DNA of 33,938 nucleotides from Ruminococcus sp. (GCA_013911065.1 JACERV010000041.1:1-33938), one strand, 5' to 3'; counted from the stretch's first letter, positions 1 to 7,490 are shown. The notes: generated by a model from the sequence alone, not told the origin. Translations and numbers: made by a program.

Positions 1-123
1 TTTGCCTGCACCTTCCTTCAGATTCGCAGTCACCCGCGACACCCTTGGTGTTCAGCTATATCCTTCCCACTACCAGGCGGATTCGAGACTTGCACTCGTA
101 AGAACGTGCGCCCGCCGGGCGCA
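1..123 (-). mobile_element. group II intron, 5' end (partial, cut by window edge)
   Basis: Read on the minus strand from position 123 leftwards, the sequence begins GTGCGCCCGG, the typical GUGYG 5' splice end of bacterial group II introns. It continues into a GC-rich folded stretch containing CCAAGGGTGTC and GAATCTGAAGGAAG, which I recognise from domain I of bacterial group II introns. The rest of the ribozyme and any reverse transcriptase/maturase gene would lie left of the window. The intron is antisense to the spoIIIA genes. Its 5' exon is the hairpin at 133-175, as expected of introns that settle beside terminators, although eight bases separate stem and splice site. The open frame on the opposite strand (from position 2) is a shadow of this RNA. 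Family recognition is from memory and the subclass is not assigned. Confidence 0.72.
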
Positions 124-132
124 CTATGAGAT

Positions 133-179
133 AAACCCTCCTCAAGGTACTTTCGAAGTGCCTTGGGGAGGGTTTTTTT
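133..179 (+). terminator. strong intrinsic terminator upstream of spoIIIA
   Basis: A 20-base arm (133-152) pairs with 156-175 around a TCG loop, with only two G-T wobbles, and is followed by a T run to 179. It would stop plus-strand transcription coming from the left before the spoIIIA promoter. On the minus strand the same stem is followed only by TTTATCT, so it is a weaker terminator in that direction. Confidence 0.85.
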
Positions 180-244
180 GTATAAATCCTGACATGTATA
201 AATACAATGAAAAAGGCCATCTTTGCTGCGCGGATCATTTACAG

Positions 245-272
245 TCATATTTTTAAGATGTCTACATATATT
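245..272 (+). promoter_or_regulatory. sigma-E promoter of the spoIIIA operon
   Basis: TCATATT (245-251), a 13-base spacer and CATATATT (265-272) match the sigma-E consensus of Bacillus and clostridia (about TCATATT, 13-15 bases, CATACAAT). The mother-cell factor sigma-E is known to transcribe spoIIIA. The predicted start near 279 falls at the beginning of the Shine-Dalgarno sequence AGAGGTGG (279-286), so the leader would be extremely short. Confidence 0.8.
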
Positions 273-291
273 GTTTAAAGAGGTGGACAAG

Positions 292-1236
292 ATGAATATA
301 GAAAGCAGAGAACAGCAAGTGCTCCAGGTGCTTGCAAAGTCTGTCCGGGCTGTTGTAGAGTCGGAGGGACTTGATTTTAGGAAAGTACAGGAGATTCGAA
401 TGAGGATTGGGAAGCCTCTCAGCCTGGTTTATAACAATGAGGAACGGCTTCTGCCGTCAGGACAGGAGCAGGGGCATTTAGTTACTAAGGAAGAAGTCAG
501 AGAGACGCTGGAATATATCAGCCATTACTCCCTTTATGCTTATGAACAGGAGATGAGACAGGGATTTATTACGATTGAAGGAGGACATCGTGTGGGTATG
601 ATGGGAAAAGCAATACTGGAAGGTAATAAGGTGAAAAATCTGCAATATATTTCGTCTGTAAATATAAGAATGTCCCATGAGGTTCTGGGATGCGCGGACA
701 GGATAATGCCTTTTATTACAAAGAACCGACAGGTATGCCATACACTGGTGATTTCGCCGCCCCGCTGCGGGAAGACAACATTAATCCGTGATTTGATACG
801 CCAGATATCTGACGGAAATATGTATACCAAAGGCTGCACCGTGGGCGTAGTGGATGAACGCTCTGAGATTGGCGGGTGTTATCTGGGAATTGCCCAAAAT
901 CAATTGGGGATGCGTACGGACATATTAGATGGCTGCCCTAAGGCTGAGGGAATGATTATGCTGATACGCTCTATGGCACCTCAGGTCATAGCAGTAGATG
1001 AAATTGGCTCCCCCGAGGATATTCATGCTATTGAATATGCCATGCAGTGCGGCTGTAAAATGATTGCCAGTGTACATGGAATGTCTATGGATGAAGCTAC
1101 GGATAAGCCTGTGTTGGGAAAACTGATTCGGGAACGCAGGTTTGAACGTTATATTATACTGGGAAATGAGAGAACCCCCGGAGAAATCCGGGCAGTTTAT
1201 AATGAACGGGGGAGCCTGTTATGCAAAGATTTATAG
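292..1236 (+). CDS. spoIIIAA: SpoIIIAA, sporulation channel ATPase
   Basis: SpoIIIAA is the cytosolic ATPase of the SpoIIIA-SpoIIQ complex. It is related to type II/IV secretion ATPases and acts in the mother cell at the septum with the engulfed forespore. The 314-residue product has a P-loop SPPRCGKTT at residues 155-163 and a Walker B VIAVDEIG around 232-239 (D236, E237), in the family's usual order and length. An upstream in-frame ATG at 223 exists, but the ATG at 292 has the good ribosome site (GAGGTGG, 5-base spacer) and lies downstream of the sigma-E promoter, so 292 is chosen. It is first in the eight-gene spoIIIA operon and overlaps spoIIIAB by 16 bases. Confidence 0.95.
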   Translation: MNIESREQQVLQVLAKSVRAVVESEGLDFRKVQEIRMRIGKPLSLVYNNEERLLPSGQEQGHLVTKEEVRETLEYISHYSLYAYEQEMRQGFITIEGGHRVGMMGKAILEGNKVKNLQYISSVNIRMSHEVLGCADRIMPFITKNRQVCHTLVISPPRCGKTTLIRDLIRQISDGNMYTKGCTVGVVDERSEIGGCYLGIAQNQLGMRTDILDGCPKAEGMIMLIRSMAPQVIAVDEIGSPEDIHAIEYAMQCGCKMIASVHGMSMDEATDKPVLGKLIRERRFERYIILGNERTPGEIRAVYNERGSLLCKDL

Positions 1237-1739
1237 GCAGCCTGTTGATTATTGCTGCAACTACAGGCGCAGGCGTTGTATACGGGACGGAATTGCAGCG
1301 GTATTTGGAAAAACTTTTATATATCCGCCATATTGTGTATATGCTGAAAGGTGAGATGGAATATTCCAATGCCCCTCTTGGTGAGGTGTTTGGAAGAGTT
1401 GCTATGAGGGTAAAAGAACCATACCGGACCTGGCTCAGAGCTATGGAACGGCAGGTCGAGGCCAGGGAAGAAAATGGGTTTTCCAAGATATGGAACAGGT
1501 CCATAGACAAATACCTATGTGAACTTCGCTTAAAAAGTGTACATTCTATTCAATTAAAAGAACTGGGAACTTTCCTGGGCCAGTTGGACGGAGATACTTC
1601 AAGCAAAACGATGCAGCTTTATTTGAACAGACTGGAGCTGGAAATAGAAAAAGTGAGAGAAGGGATGGCAGCAAAGAAAAGAATTGGCAACTGTCTTGGT
1701 GTGATGGGGGGGATTTTTCTGGTTGTCATACTAATTTGA
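1221..1739 (+). CDS. spoIIIAB: SpoIIIAB, sporulation membrane protein
   Basis: This 172-residue protein has a hydrophobic segment at the N-terminus (about residues 1-18, with IGSLLIIAATTGAGVVYG), a largely helical charged middle, and a second membrane segment at the very C-terminus (GVMGGIFLVVILI). That is the SpoIIIAB plan. The family resembles GspF-type platform proteins and is thought to dock the SpoIIIAA ATPase to the membrane. The ATG at 1221 lies inside the end of spoIIIAA and is preceded by GGGGGAG, which suggests translational coupling. The assignment relies on operon position plus topology, and length is normal. Confidence 0.93.
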   Translation: MQRFIGSLLIIAATTGAGVVYGTELQRYLEKLLYIRHIVYMLKGEMEYSNAPLGEVFGRVAMRVKEPYRTWLRAMERQVEAREENGFSKIWNRSIDKYLCELRLKSVHSIQLKELGTFLGQLDGDTSSKTMQLYLNRLELEIEKVREGMAAKKRIGNCLGVMGGIFLVVILI

Positions 1740-1757
1740 CGTAAACGGGAGGCTTCC

Positions 1758-1952
1758 ATGACCATAAATCTAATATTTAAAATTGCGGCAGTCGGGATAC
1801 TGGTTTCTATTTTAAGCCAGGTGCTCAAGCACAGCGGACGGGACGAACATGCGTTTCTGGCCAGCTTTGCAGGGTTGATCCTTGTATTATCATGGGTACT
1901 GCCTTACATATATGATTTATTCACTTCTATTAAACAATTATTTTCCCTATAG
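1758..1952 (+). CDS. spoIIIAC: SpoIIIAC, small sporulation membrane protein
   Basis: A 64-residue protein with two predicted membrane helices (about 5-22 and 33-56). SpoIIIAC is a small integral membrane component of the mother-cell-to-forespore channel and closely resembles the C-terminal half of SpoIIIAD. The ATG at 1758 follows GGGAGG with a short spacer, 18 bases after spoIIIAB. Size and position in the operon match the family exactly. The central sequence with KHSGRDEHAF is typical of it. Confidence 0.93.
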   Translation: MTINLIFKIAAVGILVSILSQVLKHSGRDEHAFLASFAGLILVLSWVLPYIYDLFTSIKQLFSL

Positions 1953-1990
1953 ATGTTTTCCGGCGGCAGTTTTGAAAGGAGCGGTATTCT

Positions 1991-2377
1991 ATGAGCATGA
2001 TTCAGATAGGGGCTATTGGTGTAATAGGTGCCCTTTTGTCTATACAGCTTAAAAGCGGAAAATCAGAATATGGGGTTTACATGAGCGTGGCAATCAGTAT
2101 TCTCATTTTTGCATGTATTGTAGACAGGCTGGAGCTATTCGTAAAAGCCGTGGCGCAAGTGAACCAATACATTAAAATAGATACAAGTTACATTGCTACT
2201 ATGCTGAAAATGGTGGGGATTACTTATATTGCTGAGTTCTCGTCCAGCGTTTGTAAAGACGCAGGTTATCAAACGATAGCTGTACAGATTGAAATTTTCA
2301 GCAAGCTGACCATACTGGCCCTTGGAATGCCTGTATTACTTGCTCTTTTAGAAACAATCCGGGAGTTTTTGGCATGA
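1991..2377 (+). CDS. spoIIIAD: SpoIIIAD, sporulation membrane protein
   Basis: The 128-residue protein has about four hydrophobic segments, including the N-terminal IQIGAIGVIGALLSIQL and a C-terminal ILALGMPVLLALLETI. SpoIIIAD is a paralogue of SpoIIIAC with an extra N-terminal half and belongs to the membrane core of the SpoIIIA complex. The ribosome site GAAAGGAGCGG precedes the ATG at 1991. It is separated from spoIIIAC by 38 bases and overlaps spoIIIAE by the four-base ATGA, so the two are likely translationally coupled. Confidence 0.93.
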   Translation: MSMIQIGAIGVIGALLSIQLKSGKSEYGVYMSVAISILIFACIVDRLELFVKAVAQVNQYIKIDTSYIATMLKMVGITYIAEFSSSVCKDAGYQTIAVQIEIFSKLTILALGMPVLLALLETIREFLA

Positions 2378-3612
2378 AGAGAGAAAAAAGAAAATTATAT
2401 GGCCGTGTCATCTTAATTCCTCTGATTTTTGCGGCTATGCTTTTCGGAGCTTTTTGGGGGACTTGTATGACTGTACATGCCACCGGTAATGAATCCGAGA
2501 AGGAGACAACCTCAGATGAGGTACAGGCCTGGGATGAGGTGGACTATAACGCAGTTGAGACTGAAGCAGAAAATAAACTGTTCTCGGAATTTGATTTTGC
2601 GGAAATAGATGACAGTCTGAAAAAAATATTCCCGGAGAAAAAGCTTAGCTTCCAGGAACTGGTATCTTCCCTGATACAGGGAGATGGAGAAAATGCAGGA
2701 AAAGAAATTATGGAGTTTATATCGGATCGGTTTTTTTATGAATTTAAACATAACAGGCAGAATCTGGTCTACATGCTCCTAATCGCAATTATAGCAGCTG
2801 TTTTTACGAACTTTTCCAATGCCTTTCAAAACAAACAGGTATCAGAAATTAGCTTTTACGTTTTGTATATGCTTTTGATTACAATGTGCCTGAATGCATT
2901 TCGGATTGCAATGGAAGGAATTGAGGGACAATTGGAAGTACTGCTGGATTTTATGAGGGTGCTGTGTCCAAGCTATTTTCTTGCAGTGGCGATTGCCTCA
3001 GGGAGCAGCAGCTCACTGATTTTTTATAATATCGTATTATTTTTAATTTATGTGGCAGAGGCTTTAATTTTACGGTTCCTCCTGCCAATCGTCAATATTT
3101 ATATTATGGTACAGGTGATGAATTACCTGGCAGAAGAGGAGTATCTGTCCCAATTGGCTGAGCTTTTAAAAAAGCTGGTTTCCTGGATTCTGAAAACTCT
3201 GATTACTTTTGTAATTGGAATTAATATCATTCAAGGTATGCTTGCACCTGCCATTGATGCATTAAGACGCAGTGCCCTGACACGGACTGCTCAGGCTATA
3301 CCCGGAATTGGAAATGCAATCGGAGGAGTTGCAGATGTGGTATTAGGTACTGCTGTACTAATTAAAAATGGGATTGGAATGGCAGGGGCAGTCATACTAA
3401 TTTCTATCTGTGCTGTACCTATTTTACAGGTTGTTTTTATGATGCTGATGTATAAACTGGCGGCAGCCTTGGTCCAGCCTGTTTCTGATAAAAGGATTAC
3501 AAACTGTATCAGCGGTGTGAGTGAAGGGTATGAGCTTCTTGTAAAAGTGGTATTCTCAACAGGTGTATTATTTCTGCTGACAATTGCAGTTGTAACTGCT
3601 ACCACCACCTAA
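2374..3612 (+). CDS. spoIIIAE: SpoIIIAE, polytopic sporulation channel protein
   Basis: A 412-residue protein. The start has a signal-like hydrophobic segment (residues 9-30, VILIPLIFAAMLFGAFWG) followed by an acidic extracytoplasmic stretch of about 100 residues. Several membrane helices then run from about residue 125 to the end. SpoIIIAE is the largest membrane subunit of the SpoIIIA channel, with a cleaved signal peptide in Bacillus. The conserved glycine- and alanine-rich C-terminal region (AIPGIGNAIGGVADVVLGTA) is characteristic of the family. The start codon overlaps the spoIIIAD stop. Length is close to the family norm. Confidence 0.95.
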   Translation: MKREKRKLYGRVILIPLIFAAMLFGAFWGTCMTVHATGNESEKETTSDEVQAWDEVDYNAVETEAENKLFSEFDFAEIDDSLKKIFPEKKLSFQELVSSLIQGDGENAGKEIMEFISDRFFYEFKHNRQNLVYMLLIAIIAAVFTNFSNAFQNKQVSEISFYVLYMLLITMCLNAFRIAMEGIEGQLEVLLDFMRVLCPSYFLAVAIASGSSSSLIFYNIVLFLIYVAEALILRFLLPIVNIYIMVQVMNYLAEEEYLSQLAELLKKLVSWILKTLITFVIGINIIQGMLAPAIDALRRSALTRTAQAIPGIGNAIGGVADVVLGTAVLIKNGIGMAGAVILISICAVPILQVVFMMLMYKLAAALVQPVSDKRITNCISGVSEGYELLVKVVFSTGVLFLLTIAVVTATTT

Positions 3613-3636
3613 CCTGGAAAATAGGGGAGGAGAGGA

Positions 3637-4008
3637 ATGTTTGATTATTTATATGACTGGATTCAAAACCTGGCATTTTTTCTTGTAATTGTCACGGCAG
3701 TGCTTCAGATCATACCTGGAAAGGGATATAAAAAATATGTTCAGTTTTTTTCCGGAATGATTATGATACTGCTGATGCTTACACCAATCTTAAAGCTCAC
3801 CGGAATTGAAAATCAGTTTTACAAGCTGTATCACAGCAAAGAGTATGAAATGTCAAAAGATGATATTGAAAAACAGCAAAGATATTTTGAAGATTTGGAT
3901 ATTCTGGACTTCCTTCCCAATGAATACCAATATCATACAGGAGGGCAGCAAGAGACAGAGGATACCTCTAATGAAATAAAAGTGGAGGACATTCAGGTTG
4001 GAGAATAA
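3637..4008 (+). CDS. spoIIIAF: SpoIIIAF, short form
   Basis: SpoIIIAF anchors to the membrane with two N-terminal helices and, in Bacillus (about 206 residues), carries a cytosolic ring-building-motif domain. This copy has the two helices (about residues 11-25 and 36-53, FFSGMIMILLMLTPILKL) but ends at residue 123. Only some 70 mostly acidic residues follow the second helix, so most of the ring-building domain seems absent or replaced. There is no sign of frameshift: the stop lies inside the overlap with spoIIIAG and the operon is otherwise intact. Identity rests on the operon slot and the membrane region. A ribosome site GGGGAGGAGAGG precedes the ATG. Confidence 0.85.
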   Translation: MFDYLYDWIQNLAFFLVIVTAVLQIIPGKGYKKYVQFFSGMIMILLMLTPILKLTGIENQFYKLYHSKEYEMSKDDIEKQQRYFEDLDILDFLPNEYQYHTGGQQETEDTSNEIKVEDIQVGE

Positions 4009-4603
4009 ATGGAAAGAAATATTAAGGCAGCTAAAAGATAAAAGCCGGCTCCCCGGAAAAAACCAGCTTTTAATTCTTCTGCTTGTGGGGATTCTGCTTG
4101 TCGTAATTGTAATTCCCACTTCAGATAAAAAAACGGCGGACATCACAGGAAATGCTGACAGCCCAGGAAATACCGGCACTTCTAATCCCAATTTCGATGA
4201 GGAGTATGAGCAGTATCTGGAAAAACGCATTTCCAGGACGTTAGAATATGTGCAGGGAGTTGGAAAAGCCGAAGTAATGATTACGCTGAAATCTTCCGGT
4301 CAGAAAGTCGTAGAGAAGGACCAGCAAAGCAGCAGCCAAACTACAGAGGAAGAGGACAGTTCCGGCGGGACACGGTCTGTCCGGGATAACACGACAGACA
4401 AAACAAGTATCTATGAGCAGTCTTCTGACGGTTCCCAGTCTCCCTATGTAAGTAAAGAACTGACCCCCGAAATCGAGGGTGTGATTGTCATTGCACAGGG
4501 CGGGGATAATGCAGTAGTGGTGCAGAATATTACGGAAGCAATCCAGGCATTATTCGGTGTAGAGGCGCATAAAATAAAAATAATGAAAAGGACTGATACA
4601 TAA
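3998..4603 (+). CDS. spoIIIAG: SpoIIIAG, ring-forming channel protein
   Basis: The 201-residue protein has a short cytosolic N-terminus, one membrane helix (about residues 23-42, LLILLLVGILLVVIVIP), then an extracytoplasmic domain. The helix-strand pattern around residues 70-100 (TLEYVQGVGKAEVMITLKSS) and again near the end resembles the ring-building motif of EscJ/PrgK proteins. A serine/threonine-rich insertion lies between. In Bacillus SpoIIIAG forms a large ring in the intermembrane space. The start is TTG at 3998, eleven bases inside spoIIIAF, with GTGGAGG about nine bases upstream. No in-frame ATG occurs until well past the membrane segment, so the TTG is accepted. Confidence 0.92.
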   Translation: MENKWKEILRQLKDKSRLPGKNQLLILLLVGILLVVIVIPTSDKKTADITGNADSPGNTGTSNPNFDEEYEQYLEKRISRTLEYVQGVGKAEVMITLKSSGQKVVEKDQQSSSQTTEEEDSSGGTRSVRDNTTDKTSIYEQSSDGSQSPYVSKELTPEIEGVIVIAQGGDNAVVVQNITEAIQALFGVEAHKIKIMKRTDT

Positions 4604-4617
4604 AAGGAGGATTCCAA

Positions 4618-5250
4618 GTGAAGCGTTTATTTAAGAAAAATCAGATCATCATTACCACCCTGGCAATTATGATTGCCATTGCCGGATACCTGAATTATTC
4701 AGGCCGGCTGTTCGGACAGTCAGAGAAAAGTTCTACAGAGGCAAATGCAGAGCTGGCGAATAAGGAGCTGCTGGATATATCGGAGGAAGACCTGGAAACG
4801 GGCACCGGGGATATCGCAAGTACGGATTCCGAGGTGGATGGAACACCAGGAGAAGCAGTATTGACAAGCAGCGGAACAGATAAAACTGTAGCACAGGCTA
4901 AAGTAGCCAGAGAACAGGTACGTGCTCAGAATAAGGAAACCCTGCAGGCTATCATTGATAATACAAACATCAGTGATGCAGAAAAACAGGATGCGATTGC
5001 ACAGATGGTCCAGATGACACAATTATCTGAGCAGGAAGTAACAATTGAGACACTGATGGCATCAAAAGGATTTTCAGAAGCTGTGGTAAGCCTGACAGTC
5101 GATTCTGCAGATATCGTTGTGAAGAGTGCGGAACTGACAGATGCCAACCGTGCACAAATTGAAGATATTGTAACAAGAAAGACCAGTATTGCACCGGAAA
5201 ATGTTGTTATTACGCCTATCAGTGAAGGAGAAGTAACAGGCGGAGAGTAA
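4618..5250 (+). CDS. spoIIIAH: SpoIIIAH, SpoIIQ-binding channel protein
   Basis: The 210-residue protein has a single membrane helix (residues 10-28) and an extracytoplasmic part. An acidic linker is followed by a helical region rich in Q and E (about 85-140), then a C-terminal EscJ-like ring-building domain (LMASKGFSEAVVSLTVDSAD onward). SpoIIIAH in the mother-cell membrane binds forespore SpoIIQ to span the intermembrane space. The start is GTG at 4618, preceded by the strong AAAGGAGG with a 7-base spacer. It is the last gene of the operon. No clear terminator follows, so read-through towards prfC is possible. Confidence 0.94.
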   Translation: MKRLFKKNQIIITTLAIMIAIAGYLNYSGRLFGQSEKSSTEANAELANKELLDISEEDLETGTGDIASTDSEVDGTPGEAVLTSSGTDKTVAQAKVAREQVRAQNKETLQAIIDNTNISDAEKQDAIAQMVQMTQLSEQEVTIETLMASKGFSEAVVSLTVDSADIVVKSAELTDANRAQIEDIVTRKTSIAPENVVITPISEGEVTGGE

Positions 5251-5309
5251 AAAGATACTCTGGAAAAGAATATTTTTGGGAAAATGGGCAGAATATTTCC
5301 AGTAACTAA

Positions 5310-5338
5310 TTGCGGCAGATTTCGTCTTATGATAAACT
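5310..5338 (+). promoter_or_regulatory. possible sigma-A promoter of prfC
   Basis: TTGCGG (5310-5315), a 17-base spacer and TAAACT (5333-5338) form a weak sigma-A-like promoter in the 125-base gap between spoIIIAH and prfC. prfC is needed in growth, so a promoter distinct from sigma-E is expected somewhere here. The match is only moderate. Confidence 0.4.
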
Positions 5339-5375
5339 TACTTAGTATGCTAAATGAAGACTGGAGATTATAAAT

Positions 5376-6968
5376 ATGTCAGAGATTACAAATGAAATAA
5401 AGAAAAGAAGGACGTTTGCCATTATTTCCCATCCGGATGCCGGTAAAACCACCCTGACTGAAAAGTTTTTGCTTTATGGGGGGGCAATCAATCATGCCGG
5501 CTCTGTAAAGGGAAAAGCAACAGCAAAACATGCAGTTTCAGACTGGATGGAAATCGAGAAGGAGAGAGGTATTTCTGTTACTTCTTCCGTATTGCAGTTT
5601 CATTACGGCGGATACTGCATCAATATCCTGGATACGCCGGGACATCAGGATTTCTCCGAAGATACCTACCGGACACTGATGGCTGCAGACTCGGCGGTGA
5701 TGGTAATTGATGCGTCTAAGGGAGTGGAAGCACAGACCCGCAAACTATTTAAGGTGTGTGTAATGAGGCATATCCCGATTTTCACGTTCATTAATAAAAT
5801 GGACAGAGAAGCAAAGGATACCTTTGATCTGCTGGATGATATTGAAAAGGAGCTGGGCATCGCAACATGTCCGATGAACTGGCCTATTGGCTCAGGCAAG
5901 GAATTTAAAGGAGTGTATGACAGACAGAAAAAGGAAGTAGAGTTGTTTTCAGACACACATAAAGGAACCTCTGTGGGGGAAGTGAAGAAGCTTGATGCTA
6001 ACAATCCGGAACTGGACTGGATACTTGGGACCGAAGCACGTGTCACGCTGGAAGAGGAAATAGAGCTTTTAGACGGCGCTGCTGCGGAGTTTGACCAGGA
6101 GCTGGTCAGCCAGGGACAGCTCTCACCGGTTTTCTTTGGTTCCGCACTTACAAATTTTGGTGTTGAAACCTTTCTGAAGCATTTTCTGGCAATGACCAGT
6201 TCTCCGCTTCCCAGAATGTCTGACAAGGGGGAGATAGATCCGATGACAGAGAAGGATTTCTCCGCTTTTGTATTCAAGATTCAGGCAAATATGAATAAGG
6301 CACACAGAGATAGAATTGCTTTTATGAGAATCTGTTCCGGTATGTTTGAAGCCGGTATGCCTGTGTATCACATTCAAGGAGGAAAGGATGTACGGCTTTC
6401 CCAGCCTCAGCAAATGATGGCCAGTGAGAGAAAGATGATTGAAACCGCTTACGGCGGAGATATTATCGGCGTATTTGACCCGGGAATTTTTTCCATTGGG
6501 GATACGCTGACCACTTCAAAGGACAAGTTCACCTATGAAGGAATTCCTACTTTTGCCCCTGAGCATTTTGCCAGGGTACGCCAGATAGATACTATGAAGC
6601 GTAAGCAGTTTGTAAAAGGCATCAACCAGATCGCACAGGAAGGTGCCATTCAGATATTCCAGGAATACAACACCGGAATGGAGGAAATCATTGTAGGTGT
6701 AGTCGGAGTCCTGCAATTTGATGTGCTGAAGTACCGCCTGCAGAGTGAATATAATGTAGAAATTAAACTGGAGAACCTTCCCTACGAACATATCCGCTGG
6801 ATTGAGAATAAGGAAATTAATCTAGATAAACTGGTAGGAACTTCCGATATGAAGAAGATTAAGGACTTAAAAGACAGACCCCTGCTTTTGTTTGCACATG
6901 AATGGAGTATACGCATGACTCTGGACAGAAATAAGGATTTAAAACTCTCCGAGTTCGGACAGTCTTGA
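5376..6968 (+). CDS. prfC: peptide chain release factor 3
   Basis: RF3 is a GTPase that releases RF1/RF2 from the ribosome after peptide release. The 530-residue product shows the G1 loop HPDAGKTT (19-26), G3 DTPGH (86-90) and G4 NKMD (140-143), with the elongation-factor-type domains following. A G1 sequence of HPDAGKTTLTEK with the family's usual length of about 530 separates RF3 from EF-G (longer, domain IV) and from TetM-type proteins. The ATG at 5376 is preceded by CTGGAGA. It sits alone between the spoIIIA operon and the Asp23 gene, which has its own promoter. Confidence 0.96.
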   Translation: MSEITNEIKKRRTFAIISHPDAGKTTLTEKFLLYGGAINHAGSVKGKATAKHAVSDWMEIEKERGISVTSSVLQFHYGGYCINILDTPGHQDFSEDTYRTLMAADSAVMVIDASKGVEAQTRKLFKVCVMRHIPIFTFINKMDREAKDTFDLLDDIEKELGIATCPMNWPIGSGKEFKGVYDRQKKEVELFSDTHKGTSVGEVKKLDANNPELDWILGTEARVTLEEEIELLDGAAAEFDQELVSQGQLSPVFFGSALTNFGVETFLKHFLAMTSSPLPRMSDKGEIDPMTEKDFSAFVFKIQANMNKAHRDRIAFMRICSGMFEAGMPVYHIQGGKDVRLSQPQQMMASERKMIETAYGGDIIGVFDPGIFSIGDTLTTSKDKFTYEGIPTFAPEHFARVRQIDTMKRKQFVKGINQIAQEGAIQIFQEYNTGMEEIIVGVVGVLQFDVLKYRLQSEYNVEIKLENLPYEHIRWIENKEINLDKLVGTSDMKKIKDLKDRPLLLFAHEWSIRMTLDRNKDLKLSEFGQS

Positions 6969-6976
6969 TATTGTCC

Positions 6977-7005
6977 TTTTCAAACAGGAGGATATTTGTT
7001 ATAAT
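6977..7005 (+). promoter_or_regulatory. extended -10 promoter of the Asp23-family gene
   Basis: TTTTCA (6977-6982), a 17-base spacer and a perfect TATAAT (7000-7005) preceded by TG at 6997-6998 form an extended -10 sigma-A promoter. It starts only nine bases after the prfC stop. The expected start is near 7012, giving a 30-base leader with AGGAGG at 7028-7033. Confidence 0.75.
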
Positions 7006-7041
7006 ATGGGAAGAAATTAATCCAAACAGGAGGTTTTTACG

Positions 7042-7425
7042 ATGACAAAGGACGAAAGAAATACTTATACCATACAGAACGATTCCAGCATGGGAGAGGT
7101 AAAGATTGCGGACGAAGTAGTTGCAATTATTGCTGCCCTTGCTGCCACAGAAGTTGAAGGAGTGGCATCTATGGCCGGAAATATTACCAATGAACTGGTC
7201 AGCAAACTGGGCATGAAGAACCTTTCAAAAGGTGTGAAGGTAGACGTGCTTGAGGGGGTAGTAACCGTTTCCCTGGCATTGAACCTGAAATATAACTACA
7301 GCATCATGGAGATTTCTTCCAAAGTGCAGGAAAAGGTGAAGAATGCCGTGGAAAACATGACCGGTCTGGAAGTGGCTGATGTTAACATCAAAGTAGCGGG
7401 TGTGGAAATGGAAAGCCAGGAATAA
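7042..7425 (+). CDS. Asp23/Gls24 family envelope-associated protein (YqhY-like)
   Basis: The 127-residue product matches the Asp23/Gls24 family over its whole length. IADEVVAIIAALAATEVEGV near the N-terminus is a family hallmark, followed by GVVTVSLALNLKYNYSI and the C-terminal VNIKVAGVEM. Family members are often linked to cell envelope or lipid homeostasis. The B. subtilis homologue YqhY lies just upstream of nusB, as here, and is connected with acetyl-CoA carboxylase control. The ATG at 7042 has an ideal AGGAGG eight bases upstream. The gene has its own promoter and is followed by a small terminator, so it may be transcribed as a single gene. Confidence 0.9.
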   Translation: MTKDERNTYTIQNDSSMGEVKIADEVVAIIAALAATEVEGVASMAGNITNELVSKLGMKNLSKGVKVDVLEGVVTVSLALNLKYNYSIMEISSKVQEKVKNAVENMTGLEVADVNIKVAGVEMESQE

Positions 7426-7433
7426 CCTTTTCA

Positions 7434-7463
7434 TTGCAAACAATAGCAGAAGTGTAGTATAAT
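7434..7463 (+). promoter_or_regulatory. sigma-A promoter upstream of the nusB operon
   Basis: TTGCAA (7434-7439), an 18-base spacer and TATAAT (7458-7463). The expected start point, near 7470, falls inside the 5' arm of the terminator hairpin at 7467-7484. Transcripts begun here would lack a full stem and pass through, while transcripts from the Asp23 gene would form it. Confidence 0.7.
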
Positions 7464-7466
7464 AGG

Positions 7467-7490
7467 GGATGTCGTAAGACATCCTTTTTT
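7467..7490 (+). terminator. terminator after the Asp23-family gene
   Basis: GGATGTC (7467-7473), loop GTAA and GACATCC (7478-7484) make a 7-bp stem followed by six T residues (7485-7490). It lies 42 bases after the Asp23-family stop codon and overlaps the transcription start expected from the nusB promoter. Confidence 0.75.

Noticed and set aside
2-256. 84-residue open frame at the left edge
   Set aside because: It is antisense to the group II intron RNA and runs through the terminator hairpin; no ribosome site and no coding character.
223-291. Longer N-terminus for SpoIIIAA starting at 223
   Set aside because: It would begin upstream of the sigma-E promoter; the ATG at 292 has the ribosome site and the normal family start.
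5260-5302. Terminator after spoIIIAH (CTGGAAA / TTTCCAG)
   Set aside because: Only 7 bp with a loop of about 30 bases and no T run; not credible as a terminator.
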